Assembly: GCA_951812925.1 (NCBI GenBank)
Contig: OX638372.1
Coordinates: 43,150,245-43,214,244, forward strand
DNA from: Calliopum simillimum
Taxonomy: Eukaryota; Arthropoda; Insecta; Diptera; Lauxaniidae
DNA length: 64,000 nt
Reading direction: 5' to 3'
The position numbers were made by a program, and so were the translations under genes. Of the stretch, positions 44,040 to 54,829 are shown in pieces; positions within the stretch are counted from its first letter, which is position 1, and the number at the start of each line of letters is the position of its first letter. The notes beneath the pieces were generated by a model. That model was not told the origin of the DNA. It was given only the letters and a program-made list of their open reading frames with translations, and did not search any database.

Positions 44040-45937
44040 CAATATACTATATAAAACACAACGTCTGTCTTTCTGTGTCTCCATAACTCAAGAATCATTC
44101 GTCCGATTTGCATGATGTGTAGATATTTTGCATGGCAAAGCTTTGAAATACATTTTATTCCGAAAAAATCTCGACTTCGTCCGAGTTCTTGAAAAATCCC
44201 ATAATTCAAAAGTCAGATATCCGATTTGGTTTAGAAGACATGCTAGCAAATGAGAATCCAGTAAAAACTCTAATGTGAAATACCCTCAACATTGCCCGGA
44301 ATATTAAAAAATTCTGGCAGCGGGACAAACAACATCAGCTGGAAAAATGTTCAATACAACGATATAAAAAACACCATCTGAGACTGTTTGACAGATATGG
44401 ATGTGGATAGGTACACAAAAAAAATTAACCGGTTCTAAAATTAAGTGGGAACGTATATGATGTTATGTTTAACAGTAATGTTTTTAAATCAAACATGACA
44501 GTTTTCAAATCAAACATAACTGTTTTTAAATCAAATATGAATGTTTTTAAATTAAATATTAGGTACAAACCATTTCAAAACGATCAAGATTTTTTTTATG
44601 GCATCCGATTTGGCTATAAATTGGCATAAGCAATAGTTGCATAGTGGAAAAAATTACTACCAAATATTTTTTCAAAATTTAAAAAAATTGCGGAGATATG
44701 GGACTTTGAAATTTTTAGGTTAGTTTTTTTTGAGAGCTATAACTTCGGTTGCATTTATCCAATTTTCAATTTTATGGTGTTAAATGATTTGTCTTAAAAC
44801 AGACTTTAAAATAAAAACCAGCAAACTTTTTTTTTTCTTTTTATATATAGTTTACACTGAAAAAAAAAATTTAAATTGAGTTTCCCAAAATACGTCCTTT
44901 TTAATATTTTTTATTTTTCTTGTAAAAAAAGCTACAAGTGTAACTTACCAGTCCTCCAAAAATTGCAGTGGGCCTGCCAGTGGTTCTCCAGAAAAACAAT
45001 AAAATGTAGCATCTTCCCCAATTTTTCAGTACATTTTTTTAATTTAAAATTTTTATTAAAAAAAATTTTCAAATGCTGAAAATAGTTTATTGACTGTTTT
45101 TTTGCTTGTATAGTACTAATATAAGTACCAACGCACTTTTTTCAAATTCAAATTAACGTTTAATTAAAAATTTCAAATTCAAAAAAATTGTACTGAAAAA
45201 TTGCGGCAAAAGCTACATTTTATTGTTTTTCTGGAAAACCACTGGGAGGCCCACTCCAATTTTTGGAGGACTGGTAAGTTACACTTGTAGCTTTTTTTAC
45301 AAGAAAAATAAAAAATATTAAAAAGGACGTATTTTGGGAAACTCAATTTAAATTTTTTTTTTCAGTGTAAGCTATATATAAAAAGAAAAAAAAATGTTTG
45401 CTGGTTTTTATTTTAAAGTCTGTTTTAAGACAAATCATTTAACACCATAAAATTGAAAATTGGATAAATGCAACCGAAGTTATAGCTTCTCAAAAAAAAC
45501 TAACCTAAAAATTTCAAAGTCCCATATCTCCGCCATTTTTTTAAATTTTGAAAAAATATTTTGTAGTAATTTTTTCCACTATGCAGCTATTGCTTATGCC
45601 AATTTATAGCCAAATCGGATGCCATGAACAAATTTCTTGATCGTTTATACATGGTTTGTACCATTACCTAAATATTTTTGAGTTAGGTAAAAGAAAACTT
45701 CATAAATTTAATAACTTTGTATGTGGCTTAAAGGCATTCGATCTACAGTTTTTGATACGAAAACGTTTTTAGGTTTTTGATTTACAACTATTGTTTTTGA
45801 TTTAAACGCCCTTTTGTATCGGAAAGTTTTTGATTTAAATACATTTTCATTTGGTTTTACAACTTTTTTTTTTGTGTGTACATACATTTTTAAAGTATAT
45901 CGGGAACGGGCGAGCGAAGTCGATCCCGGGAAACTAG
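44040..45937 (+). mobile_element. candidate non-autonomous Helitron containing a fold-back
   Basis: The 3' side has a GC-rich potential hairpin (TCGGGAACGGGCGAGCGAAG, then TCGATCCCGGG) followed a few bases later by CTAG and T (45934-45938), like a Helitron end. The 5' side (ACTATATAAAACACAACGTC, TGTCTTTCTGTGTCTCC) resembles starts of insect Helitrons. No Rep/helicase gene is present. Both borders are inferred by resemblance only. Confidence 0.35.
44411..45881. mobile_element. 1.47-kb fold-back element
   Basis: Termini GTACACAAAAAAAATT and ...TTTTTTTTTGTGTGTAC. The core arms (about 44573-45070 and 45130-45660) mirror each other: ATGGCATCCGATTTGGCTAT, CATAGTGGAAAAAATTACTA, TAACTTACCAGTCCTCCAAA and others recur inverted. 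The loop near 45080-45120 is short. Outside the core, each side has AAATCAAACAT / TTTTTGATTTAAA mini-repeats. Non-coding. Confidence 0.8.
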
Positions 45938-45965
45938 TCTTTCCATTTATGTCAGTTTTGTTAAT

Positions 45966-47534
45966 AGCCCAGGCAAATTAGCATAAAAATTGAGGTTAAA
46001 TAACAAAAATTAGGACAAAGCTGAAAATCGGTACAGACCTTAGATACACCATTACAAGTAAACTGTCAAAAGTCCTCATTGATCCCATGTGAGCAAAAAA
46101 AGTTATTCAAGGTCAAAGGTCACAAAAAATAGTTTTTTGGAAATATTTCGCCGGCGGTAGCCTCTAGGGAGAAATGTTCATCCGCAATTTTCTAGCTAAT
46201 AAAATTTCCTATAAAAATAGTCTGCAAACCGATTTCATGTGATTTATAGCTTAGAAGATATTCTTGTTTAAATTGCGGTAAAAACTTGTAAAATGAGCGT
46301 GCCGAGTATGAGCGCGCATATTGATGTGTTGAGCTTTAAATTTAATTAATTCATGAACGGTGAGTCACACGTAAAAAGTGAAAATATTGTTTAAAGGGAA
46401 TTGCTTGCTATACAAAATGCATGTTTTTTTCATTCATGTGATTAATAGTTAAGGAGATATTTTTTGACAATCCCAAAATTTAGAAAAAAACAGTTTTTGC
46501 AAAATATCTCGGAAACGATGTGCCCTAGGAAAAATTTGACTAGGTGGCAACCCTAAAAACTTATAATAGATTTTTATAAACTTTATCTGAGCGTTTTAAA
46601 ACTAAAATTTATTTTTGTTTTTAAAGAATATGGATTAAACTAAATATACGAAAAAAACCAGATGGCAACCCTAAAAGTGAATGTTGGACTTTAAAAGTAT
46701 ATATAAACTTTTTAAAACAAAAATTTATGTTTTTTATTTTGCTATATGTATGCTTTGAGCATTACTTAAAAAAATACCATGTGACAGCCCTGAAAACGAT
46801 AATGTGTGCAGTCGACGTAGCTACGGCAAAGCAAAGGCCTTGCGGCATACGAGTGTGCATTGTAAAATAATTTTACAGTTGATTTTTGAATGATTTTCGA
46901 ATCGCGATATCTCTTGAACGGTAAGTCGGACTAAAAAAGTGTTCGTAGGGACCGCCACAGGAAATTGCATGTACTACAAAATGGATGAAAACAAATTTTT
47001 CCTAAAGCACATCGTGTCCGAGATATTTTGCAAAAACTGTTTTTTTCTAAATTTTGGGATTGTCAAAAAATATCTCCTAAACTATTAGTCACATGAATGA
47101 AAAAAAACATGCATTTTGTGAAGCAAGCAATTCCCTTTAAACAATATTTTCACTTTTTACGTGTGAGTCACCGTTCATGAGTTAATTAAATTTAAAGTTC
47201 AACACATCAATATTCGCGCTCATACTCGGCACGCCCATTTAACTAGTTTTTGCCGCAATTTAAACAAGAATATCTTCGATCTGCAGACCATTTTTATAGG
47301 AAATTTTATTAGTTTTATGAAATTGCGGACGAATATTTCTCTCTAGAGGCTACCGGTGGCGAGATATTGCCAAAAAACTGTTTTTTGTGACCTTTGACCT
47401 TGAATAACTTTTTTAGCTCACATGGGATCAATAGGGACTTTTGACAGTTTACTTGTAATGGTGTATCTAAGGTCTGTACCGATTTTCAGCTTTGTCCTAA
47501 TTATTGTTATTTCAAATGCTAATTTGCCTGGACT
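45966..47534. mobile_element. 1.57-kb fold-back element, AGCCCAGG family
   Basis: Ends AGCCCAGGCAAATTAGC and GCTAATTTGCCTGGACT. The arms of about 570 bp mirror each other (TCGGTACAGACCTTAGATAC, TTTGACCTTGAATAAC inverted, AACGGTGAGTCACACGTAAA). A 430-bp non-palindromic middle is left. AT flanks on both sides may be a 2-bp target duplication. Shares end and subterminal design with 56228-58147 and the fragment at 11005-11175. The small ORFs are mirrored shadows. Confidence 0.82.
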
Positions 47535-47734
47535 ATGAGCAGTTTCGGTCAATTTTATGTTTTGAAAGTTCAAAAAATCATAACTTCTAACTTCATATGA
47601 AAGGTTTTTTTTTTTATTTCTTTCCACAAAATATATTTTGCGAAGTTAAAAAAGTAGATCACTTTTTTAATTAAATGTTAAATAACAAATGTGAATGAAC
47701 TTTATTTGATGTTATGAATCTTAGTCTTACATGA

Positions 47735-47830
47735 TTACTACAGATAGTCGGTGTAAGCTAAGAACAATAACTGGGTTAGCTCTGACAAAAGGGCGTGGCA
47801 CCTCCCATTCAAACAAAAACTTAAAAATGC
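47735..47830 (+). repeat. family A fragment
   Basis: GACAAAAGGGCGTGGCACCT followed by CCCATTCAAAC equals one internal unit of family A; the surroundings are diverged. Confidence 0.5.
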
Positions 47831-47871
47831 AGTACTGCAAGCGATATTTTCAGTGTAATCGCGACCATCTA

Positions 47872-49170
47872 CAGGGTACCAATTCAAAAGACTATATTTT
47901 TAGTTTCCATGCACAGATTTTATTGATCAAACGCTATAATTGTTTGGAAATGTTCAAATTTTAAGAATCTACTTGAGATTTTTGATATGGCTATCTTTGG
48001 CCTTAACTATGGCCCGTAGACGGTCGAAGAACGAGTCGCATGCTGCACGAATTTGATTTTGTGGAAGTTTGCGCCATTCTCGTTGAAGGGCCACTTTTAG
48101 CGCATCAGCGCTCTGGTATTTTTTAGTCAAGACCTTCCTGTCCAACATACCCTCCCAGATTGAGAAATCCAGCGGATTCGCATCAGGCGAATTTGAGAGC
48201 CATTGTTGAGCAGAAATGAAGCTAGGAACGTTTTTTTCTAACCATTCTTGATTCACACGAGCTTTGTGTGACGGTGCCGAGTCTTGTTGGAATGTCCATG
48301 GCTTGCGACCGAAATGTTTGCGTGCCCACGGTAGTAAAGCACCCTCCAACACTGATTCACGATACCCCTGGGCGTTTACTTTGACGCCAGCGGCCAAAAA
48401 CACGAGTGGTGAGCGCCCATCAGCAGTCACTGCAGCCCAAACCATCACATGCGGTGGTGCCTACGTCCTGGTGGCCAAACGAACATTCAAATTTTCGTAG
48501 GACCTCTCTGTCAAGTAAACCCGATCATTTTGTTTGTTTACATATTGCTGGATACAGTAATTTTTCTCATTAGAGAAAACAATTTGTGACAGATTTCCGG
48601 CGGCGTGCAAGCGCAATAACTCCTTGGCTCTATCGAGCCTAACTTTTTTTTGAGCAGGAGTGAGATCATGCGCCTTTTGGAACTTGAGGGCCTTTAGTCC
48701 GAGCTTGTTTGACAATATGTGTTGCATTCGTTCACGCGATATTTTCAGCTCGGCAGCCATTTGTCTGCCACTGCGTCTCGGATTTCGCTCAATTCTGGCC
48801 TTCACCTTTCGAACCATTTCTGGTGATGTTGCAGTTATTTTCCGACCACCACCATGTCGTTTGGCAACGCTGCCGGTACCATTGTAACGTGTTATGGTCC
48901 GATACACAAACATTTTATTCACTTTTAAATGTTTCAGTTCACGAACAATTGCTGGTTGCGATTTTCCAACCAAATAAAGAGCAATCACACTATTACGTTT
49001 GAATTCCATTTCGAAAATTTTTTATTTTCAATAAATTGACGCGCAAATGCTTTTGGTTACTTGTTGACAATAGAATGAACTAACATCATGCCAATTTTTA
49101 GACAGCTGTCATGTTCCATCTGTCAGATAAGTCTATCTGAAGTTGGTAAATGTTCGAATCAGCCACCCTG
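47872..49170 (-). mobile_element. Tc1/mariner element (DD37D spacing), structurally complete
   Basis: Left end CAGGGTACCAATTCAAAAG and right end (minus strand) CAGGGTGGCTGATTCGAAC form imperfect inverted repeats. TA is duplicated at 47870-47871 and 49171-49172. The length is 1299 bp. The internal gene is on the minus strand. Confidence 0.88.
47969..49009 (-). pseudogene. Tc1/mariner transposase (DD37D, maT-like), inactivated
   Basis: One frame from MEFKRNSVIALYLVGKSQPA to the end is broken by a single TAG at about 48461 (after VRLATRT). Residues 1-110 form the paired DNA-binding domain, with a first helix-turn-helix (QPAIVRELKHLKV) and a second around SGRQMAAELKISRERMQ. The first catalytic Asp is changed to Asn (FSNEKNY). 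The second is present in WTFQQDSAPSH, and the third in SPDANPLDFSIW with 37 residues between. The stop and the Asp-to-Asn change each abolish activity. Size and layout otherwise match an intact transposase. Confidence 0.9.
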
Positions 49171-49179
49171 TAAATAACA

Positions 49180-50340
49180 TTAAAAATATTTAATATCTTA
49201 TGCACAATAAGAGAGCCTCATTTTTTAAAATTTTTAAAAATAATCAAACTTTATTAACTAAAATTTGATATTAATTAAACAGCGAAAGAATGAAGTTGAT
49301 TTGATAAATAGAACAAGAGATAATTAGTTATGAGAATTGAAAGGTTCGAATGAACCATCAAAATAAAAATTTCATATACGTACTTTGAGAACAAAATATT
49401 TTAAAAATTACTCCAACTAAAGATGTCTTCTAAATCAATGGAAAGGTATCCAAAACGGGAACAAAAATCGTCTTCACAAAATCCGGTCGGTTTGTAAAAC
49501 AATGTCCCATATTGCTGAACAACTATTTAGAGCAGTACAAGAACATCTGTAGCAGCGGCAGTGACATGCAGCCCAGTGATAACACACTCAGTTGACAACG
49601 CGACTACATGACAACACGCGGCGTTTGCTGCATAACTATGAGACTCAGAGCTTTCAGATTTATCTGTGTCACAAAAATAAACTAAAATATGGCAATGTTG
49701 CCAAAGATTTATAATTCATTCATAAATATTTAGATTTTTTTTTTTCGTTGCCACTCTTGAAATTAAAATATTGTAATTTTCTTTTAATTTTAAATTTTAT
49801 GCTAAAAAAAAAAAAGAAACATGAAATTTCGCGCAGAAATATTTGAAATTTTAATAGCTTTTGTCTAGATTGAGATGCATAAAAACACTTTAGAATAAAT
49901 TGTAATTACAATTTTTTTTGTAATTTTATTGCAGCTTTTGACCTATAAAATGCTAAATGAGTATCGTTCTTTATCATCATTAATTTTCGTAATTGCTGCT
50001 CTGACAGCCCGTAGCAAAGTTTTATATTTTTTACAATTTACAATCATTAATATCCATTTTACAACCTGAGGTACCTACTTTTTATATAACTGACCTTTAA
50101 AATGTTAAATACTTTTGACAATTTAATTTATTGTTCATTCATATTTTATTTTATTACAATGTAAATGTTCATATATTTTTAAGTATTTAATCAGATTATA
50201 CAGATGCAACAATTTGATGATGTGTGCTTAAGGCTGGTACTATATAACTAAAAAATCGTTAATAGGCGGAGTCATTGTGGTGGGGTAAAATTTAATCCGT
50301 AGATAGATATATCGGTATTTCTACAGAAAAGTACACCGAG
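49180..50340. other. gene-free region
   Basis: No ORF or repeat structure recognised; AT-rich with short A and T runs. Confidence 0.5.
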
Positions 50341-50344
50341 AGCA

Positions 50345-50590
50345 AAAAAAAAAGTCATTATATCTCTGAAACTATTTAACGTACCTGAATGAGATTTAGT
50401 ACATACTTATGTAAAGAACGCCAAAACTAATAATGTGTACTGTGAAAAATGGGGGTATCACGCCCCCACAGAAATCATTTCATCATATCTCTGAAAATAT
50501 TTGACGCACATGAATGAGATTTAATAAATGTTTAAAGAGCGCCGGGACAAATAATGTTCACTGGGAAAATGGGCGATGCCACGCTTCTCG
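50345..50590. repeat. direct duplication of about 120 bp
   Basis: Two diverged copies in tandem: ATATCTCTGAAACTATTTAA..., CTGAATGAGATTTAGTACAT, GGGGGTATCACGC against ATATCTCTGAAAATATTTGA..., ATGAATGAGATTTAATAAAT, GGGCGATGCCACGC. The GATGCCACGC end recalls family A units but is not the same repeat. Confidence 0.6.
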
Positions 50591-50739
50591 GTTAGGTTGG
50601 AGTGGCGGCTTAGCGATGCGAGCTAAACCCTAAGTAGCACTAAATTTGCTATTTTAATACCACAAAAGTGACCCTACAGACCAGTATAAGTGGATGTCAA
50701 AATTTTAATTACTTAACTAACGATATTTATATCCAGTTA

Positions 50740-51727
50740 GTTCTATTAATGTAATGGAGCAGCGAACCAATTTCAATGTCAGCGATTTCACTGAATGTAT
50801 TGAAGAAAGGCTTTCCTAGTGATTTAAGTCAAGCTCTAGCCAGATCTGGACAGTCACAGAAAATGTGGTCAAGAGATTCTTGCTCGTTTACATCTAAGTA
50901 ACTCCGAAAAAAGGATTTCAGCATACTTGCCGATGGCCCAGTGTCCAGTACAAACTGCGGTAAATCTTGCTATATTGATATAATAAATTAGTAGTTTTTG
51001 AACTGTTATATGAAGGCCACATTGACCTGAATATCCTACACGTAGTCAATGCTTTCCAATTAGTGTTCGCCTCGGTTAAGTAATATGAGATGGTGTGAAC
51101 TCGCACCGTGCTGGTGAAGTTCAAGAGGAGCCATTCCTTGCCAACTCGTCAGCTTTTTCGTTGCCTTTGATGTCCCTATGGCCTGGAACCCAAACGAGTG
51201 CAAGATCAAACCGACATCCCAGTTTGACAGATTTTTCTTTGCAATCCACTACTAATTTAGATTTTTTTTATTGGTTAATTGAGTGCTTTGATGGCAGCCT
51301 GACGTTCCGAGAAGATTGCCACCTTTCCGTAAATGGTGTTAATATTTTCTAATGATTTGCCGGCTTCGAGGAAGGCAAAAACTTCTGCCTGAAAAACGCT
51401 GGCTGAATCTGTCCAGCAAAATGAGTGAGATAATTTCAGGTCTTTTGAAAACACTCCCGCACCAGCACCACACTCCATTTTGGAGCCATCGGTGTATATG
51501 GTGGTTTCAAAGCTTAGATTAACGATGCCATTTTTCCATTGAGCTCTCTCTGGAAGCCATACTTGAAAATTGTTATCTAAACTGACTATGGGACAAGTGT
51601 AGTCTGTTGAGCTATTAAGTTCGGTTTGCAGATTTTCAAGGATGGAAGAATGGCCATTCTGCTTTGGCACCAAACAGCCAGTTTCTCTGAGTCTGACTGA
51701 TGAACAGTTTTTGGAAAAAGGTGTCAA
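50740..51727 (-). pseudogene. non-LTR retrotransposon 3' fragment with RNase H
   Basis: From 51727 the minus strand encodes a linker (DYTCPIVSLDNNFQVWLPER). It is followed by the RNase H start IYTDGSKMECGAGAGVFS and SVFQAEVFAFLEAGKSL, and the frame ends at KALN. After a frameshift the RNase H end continues: KSVKLGCRFDLALVWVPGHR, DIKGNEKADELAR (about 51260-51125). It ends with a cysteine-bearing tail, SLDHIFCDCPDLARA (about 50880-50830). The RT is missing, so it is 5'-truncated. This is an I/R1/LOA-type 3' end, probably unrelated to the RTE copies. Confidence 0.82.
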
Positions 51728-51739
51728 AAAGGATAAAAT

Positions 51740-52372
51740 GGGTTAAGATGTTTTAGATGTTTCTTGAATGAAAACCATAAAATTACTAACATTTTTAATT
51801 CTCATAAAAAATTAACTTTTAACCCCCTCCGGGCGGTTATACGGGGATGCAAGGGGGTGACTTTGTGACTGAAATCATTTTTATAGTTCTCTTTGATAAC
51901 AGCGCACCCAAAAATCTAACAAATATACAAATTTTCGAATGTTTATACCAAGGGAAATTTGGACCCACAAGGGGGGAAGTAGGGAGCGCTAACGCGAAAA
52001 CGAGCCATTAGATCGATTTTTTATTGTTACATTCAGGCTCAGCGCCCCAAAATATATGTGGGTAGGGGGGTTCCCACTCTGGCATGTAGCCTTTTTTTTT
52101 TTTGTGTGCCTGTGTTTTTAAGAAAAGCTTAGGGCTATTCAATGCTGTTGGCAAAAGTGAAGTACACTACTTTCTGGATGTATGCCATATGCCTGAAAAT
52201 AGCGTTTTCTGCACTTTTAATCAATGATAACTCTCATCTAAGGCCTGATAAAAAAATCGTTGCCATATTCAAAATCAGCAGCCCTTTTTTAGTCAAAAAG
52301 TTATCGAGATCTCATTCAGATTTTTGTCTTGCACAGTGTCATTTATAAGGTAAATAATTTTAAAATGCCTAA
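51740..52372. other. gene-free region with one CACAGG-type end
   Basis: The stretch 52090-52110 (poly-T then TGTGTGCCTGTG) looks like a right end of the CACAGG fold-back type. Upstream is G-rich sequence (CCGGGCGGTTATACGG, GGGGGGAAGTAGGGAGCGC). No matching left end was found. Confidence 0.45.
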
Positions 52373-52663
52373 CTGCCATACCTAAATTGGAGCGTTAGCG
52401 TTATTTTACTGTCAAAAATTTCTCATGCACATACAATTTGTATGGCACATACCGAAATTGCCAACGCTCAGCTATACGAATTTCCAATTTTGACAAAGCG
52501 TTATGGAGTGAAGTTAGCTGCAGAAAAGTAAAAAAAGAAACAACAATATGATTTTGACAAACAAATGACTTCAACGCAACGCTCTTTATTTTGGTATGGC
52601 GCTTGACGCTTTTGTGTAACGTTAAATAACGCAACGCTTGACGCTCCAATTTAGGTATGGCAG
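52373..52663. mobile_element. 291-bp MITE, PIF/Harbinger-like
   Basis: Inverted ends CTGCCATACCTAAATTGGAG (left) and the same from the right on the minus strand; the match extends for over 20 bp. TAA flanks both sides (52370-52372 and 52664-52666), the 3-bp duplication typical of PIF/Harbinger. Repeated GCGTT/CAACGC subterminal motifs. Non-coding. Confidence 0.82.
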
Positions 52664-52860
52664 TAAGTTTCGTCAATATAACGATAAGTCCCAGTGTGCC
52701 AAACGGACTCGTTTCGGATCCGTAACGGGTTCATATTTTCGAATTCAAAACGGATACGCTTTTAATAATGTTAATGCTGCTTATAAAAAAAAAGAAAACA
52801 GGGTGAAGCGCTTATTTTTAATTAAAAAAAAAACAAAATAACAAAAAAAAAAAAAAAAAA

Positions 52861-52945
52861 CTAGCCCGGCCGGGAGTCGAACTCAGGCTCCCGGGGTATT
52901 ACTCTTTCATACACGAGACGTTAGACAACTAGGCTATTGACCGAT
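52861..52945 (-). repeat. tRNA-like sequence followed by a T run
   Basis: The minus strand reads TAGCCTAGTTGTCTAACGTC (A box/D arm), then GAGCCTGAGTTCGACTCCCG (T arm/B box), then CCGGGCTAG and a run of T that could end RNA polymerase III transcription. The 5' acceptor strand does not pair well. SINE head or tRNA pseudogene. Confidence 0.5.
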
Positions 52946-53258
52946 ATGATGTTCACTTAACTGATGTAGACTTATTTGATGTTGAGATTTAAAGTTTGTA
53001 TATTAAACAAATTTCTGTTGTTTTTTTATAAGTATTCTGTGTTGTTTTTCTTCCCTTCTTTTGATAAAAAATGTTATATACTCAAATTTGGAATCAAAAA
53101 CATTTTTTCAAACAGAGTTTGAAAAGTTTACAAAAAATCATACGCAATAAAATAAAAAGAAAAAAAAACAAATCAAAAATATTTTTTTTTATCATAAAAA
53201 TTAAATAAAGCAAATCGTATTTGAAGTATTTACGGAATCGAAACGGATTTGTCCAGGT

Positions 53259-53290
53259 TCGAATCCTACCAGAGCTCTGGTAGGATTCGA
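53259..53290. repeat. perfect 32-bp palindrome on a B-box-like motif
   Basis: TCGAATCCTACCAGAG is followed directly by its exact reverse complement. The left half together with the preceding GGT forms GGTTCGAATCC, the canonical B box of tRNA genes. Confidence 0.85.
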
Positions 53291-53324
53291 GGTGGATTTT
53301 TACCCTTTATTTTTCTTCCTTTTT

Positions 53325-54433
53325 ATACCCTACACCCAGGGTATATTCACTTTGTCCTTCCGTTTGTAACGCAGAGAAGGAGGCGTGGCAGGTATAGAAA
53401 AGTATATATATTCTTGATCAGCGTCACCTCCTGAGTCGATATAGCCATGTCCGTCTGTCTGGCTGGCTGGCTGGCTGGGTGGCTGGCTGGCTGGCTGGCT
53501 GGCTGGCTGTGTGTTGAAATACACTTTTTGGGAAAACTGAGCAAGATAATTCAATGAAATTTGGTACACTGCCTCCGTCGTCAAAGTTAGCTCGGGGGAT
53601 TGAAAATGAGCAAAATCGGTCAACGGACACGCCTACCGCCCATACAAAAATTATATTCAAAATGCAATTTTAGAAGTATTTTTCACGACAATGCAACCAC
53701 AATACATATAAGTACTACGAATTGTAAGCGCAAGCTCTGATAAAAAACTGAGCGAATTCGGACAAGAGGGCGTGGCACCTCCCATATAAGCAAAAGCTTC
53801 AAAACGCTATACTGAAAGCGTTTTTTGAGATATTCGAACCAACTTTGACTCGGACACTAAGAGTCATAAATGAAAGCTCTCAGCAAAAATTGGTTGAAAT
53901 CGTACAAGGGGGCGTGGCACCTCCCATATAAGCAAAAGTTTCAAAATGATATACTGAAAAAGTTTTTTGAGATAATCCAACTAAATTTCACTCTGACACT
54001 AAAAACTATGAATGCAAGCTCTGAAAGAAAACTAAGTGTACTCGCACAAGAGGGCGTGGCACCTCCCATATAAGCAAAAGCTTCAAAACGCTTTACTGAA
54101 AGCGTTTTTTGAGATATTCGAACCAAATTTGATTCAGACACTAAAAATTATAAATGAAAGCTCTCAGCAAAACTTGGGTGAAATCAGACAAGGGGGCGTG
54201 GCACCTCCCATATAAGCAAAAGATTCAAAATGCTATACTGAAAGAGTTTTTTGAGATTATGCAACAAAATTTCACTCTGACACTAAAAACTATAAATGCA
54301 AGCTCTGAACAAAAACTGGGTGTACTCGGACAAGAGGGAGTGGCACCTCCCATATAAGCAAAATTTTCAAAATACTGCAGTGTAGGGTATTTATTTTTTG
54401 GCCAGGCCAAAGTTTACACCCTTACTAGTTTTT
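53325..54433 (+). repeat. dispersed repeat family A, longest uninterrupted copy
   Basis: Starts TATACCCTACACCCAGGG and ends CCCTTACTAGTTTTTC. After the head (AAGGAGGCGTGGCAGGTATA, GATCAGCGTCACCTCCTGAG) comes a GGCT/CTGG microsatellite (about 53459-53512). Then follow five tandem units of about 141 bp, starting near 53732, 53872, 54015, 54156 and 54299, each with GGCGTGGCACCTCCCATATA. No gene. It shows the empty target for the fold-back insertion at 26677-28062. Confidence 0.85.
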
Positions 54434-54829
54434 CTTTTTATTATTTTTTAATTGCGAATAGGCGCATCAAAACGGTTTTTTCTGTAAATACATATACAGC
54501 ATTAACATATTTAAAAGCAAATCCGTTTTGAATTCGTTTTTACATAAGTTTCGGATTCGAAACGGGCCCGCACTGCGGAATTTAATTTTTTTTTATTCGC
54601 TAATAAGCGCTTCAAAATGTTTTTTTTTTTTATCTAAACAAAGCGTTTTGAATTCGTTTTTGATGTACGTTACAGGTTCGAAATGGATCCGTTACCGCGG
54701 ATTACGTTTTTTATACCTTTATGAACTCGTAATGGATTCGAAACGGATCCTCATCCGTTTTTGTGCACATTGGGGTAGTACAGTTTTTTATCATTTTAAA
54801 TATACAAATTTTTACTTATAGACATAGTT

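Larger units (their letters stand above)
52690..54775. mobile_element. candidate inverted-repeat element hosting a family A copy
   Basis: The left side (CCAGTGTGCCAAACGGACTC, then TTTCGGATCCGTAACGGG) is mirrored on the right (GATTCGAAACGGATCCTCAT, then TTTTTGTGCACATTGG). Repeats of GAATTCGTTTTT and TTCGAAACGG occur near both ends. A tRNA-like sequence and family A (53325-54433) lie inside. No target duplication was found, so the borders are tentative. Confidence 0.4.

Noticed and set aside
32627..52945. Functional tRNA genes at the A-box/B-box sites
   Set aside because: Acceptor stems do not pair, anticodon loops are the wrong size and flanks look like SINE tails.
53870..54357. Similar 67-codon ORFs in family A copies (also 33711-33938)
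   Set aside because: The similarity follows from the ~141-bp repeat unit, a multiple of three. There is no single long frame, and no conserved start among copies.
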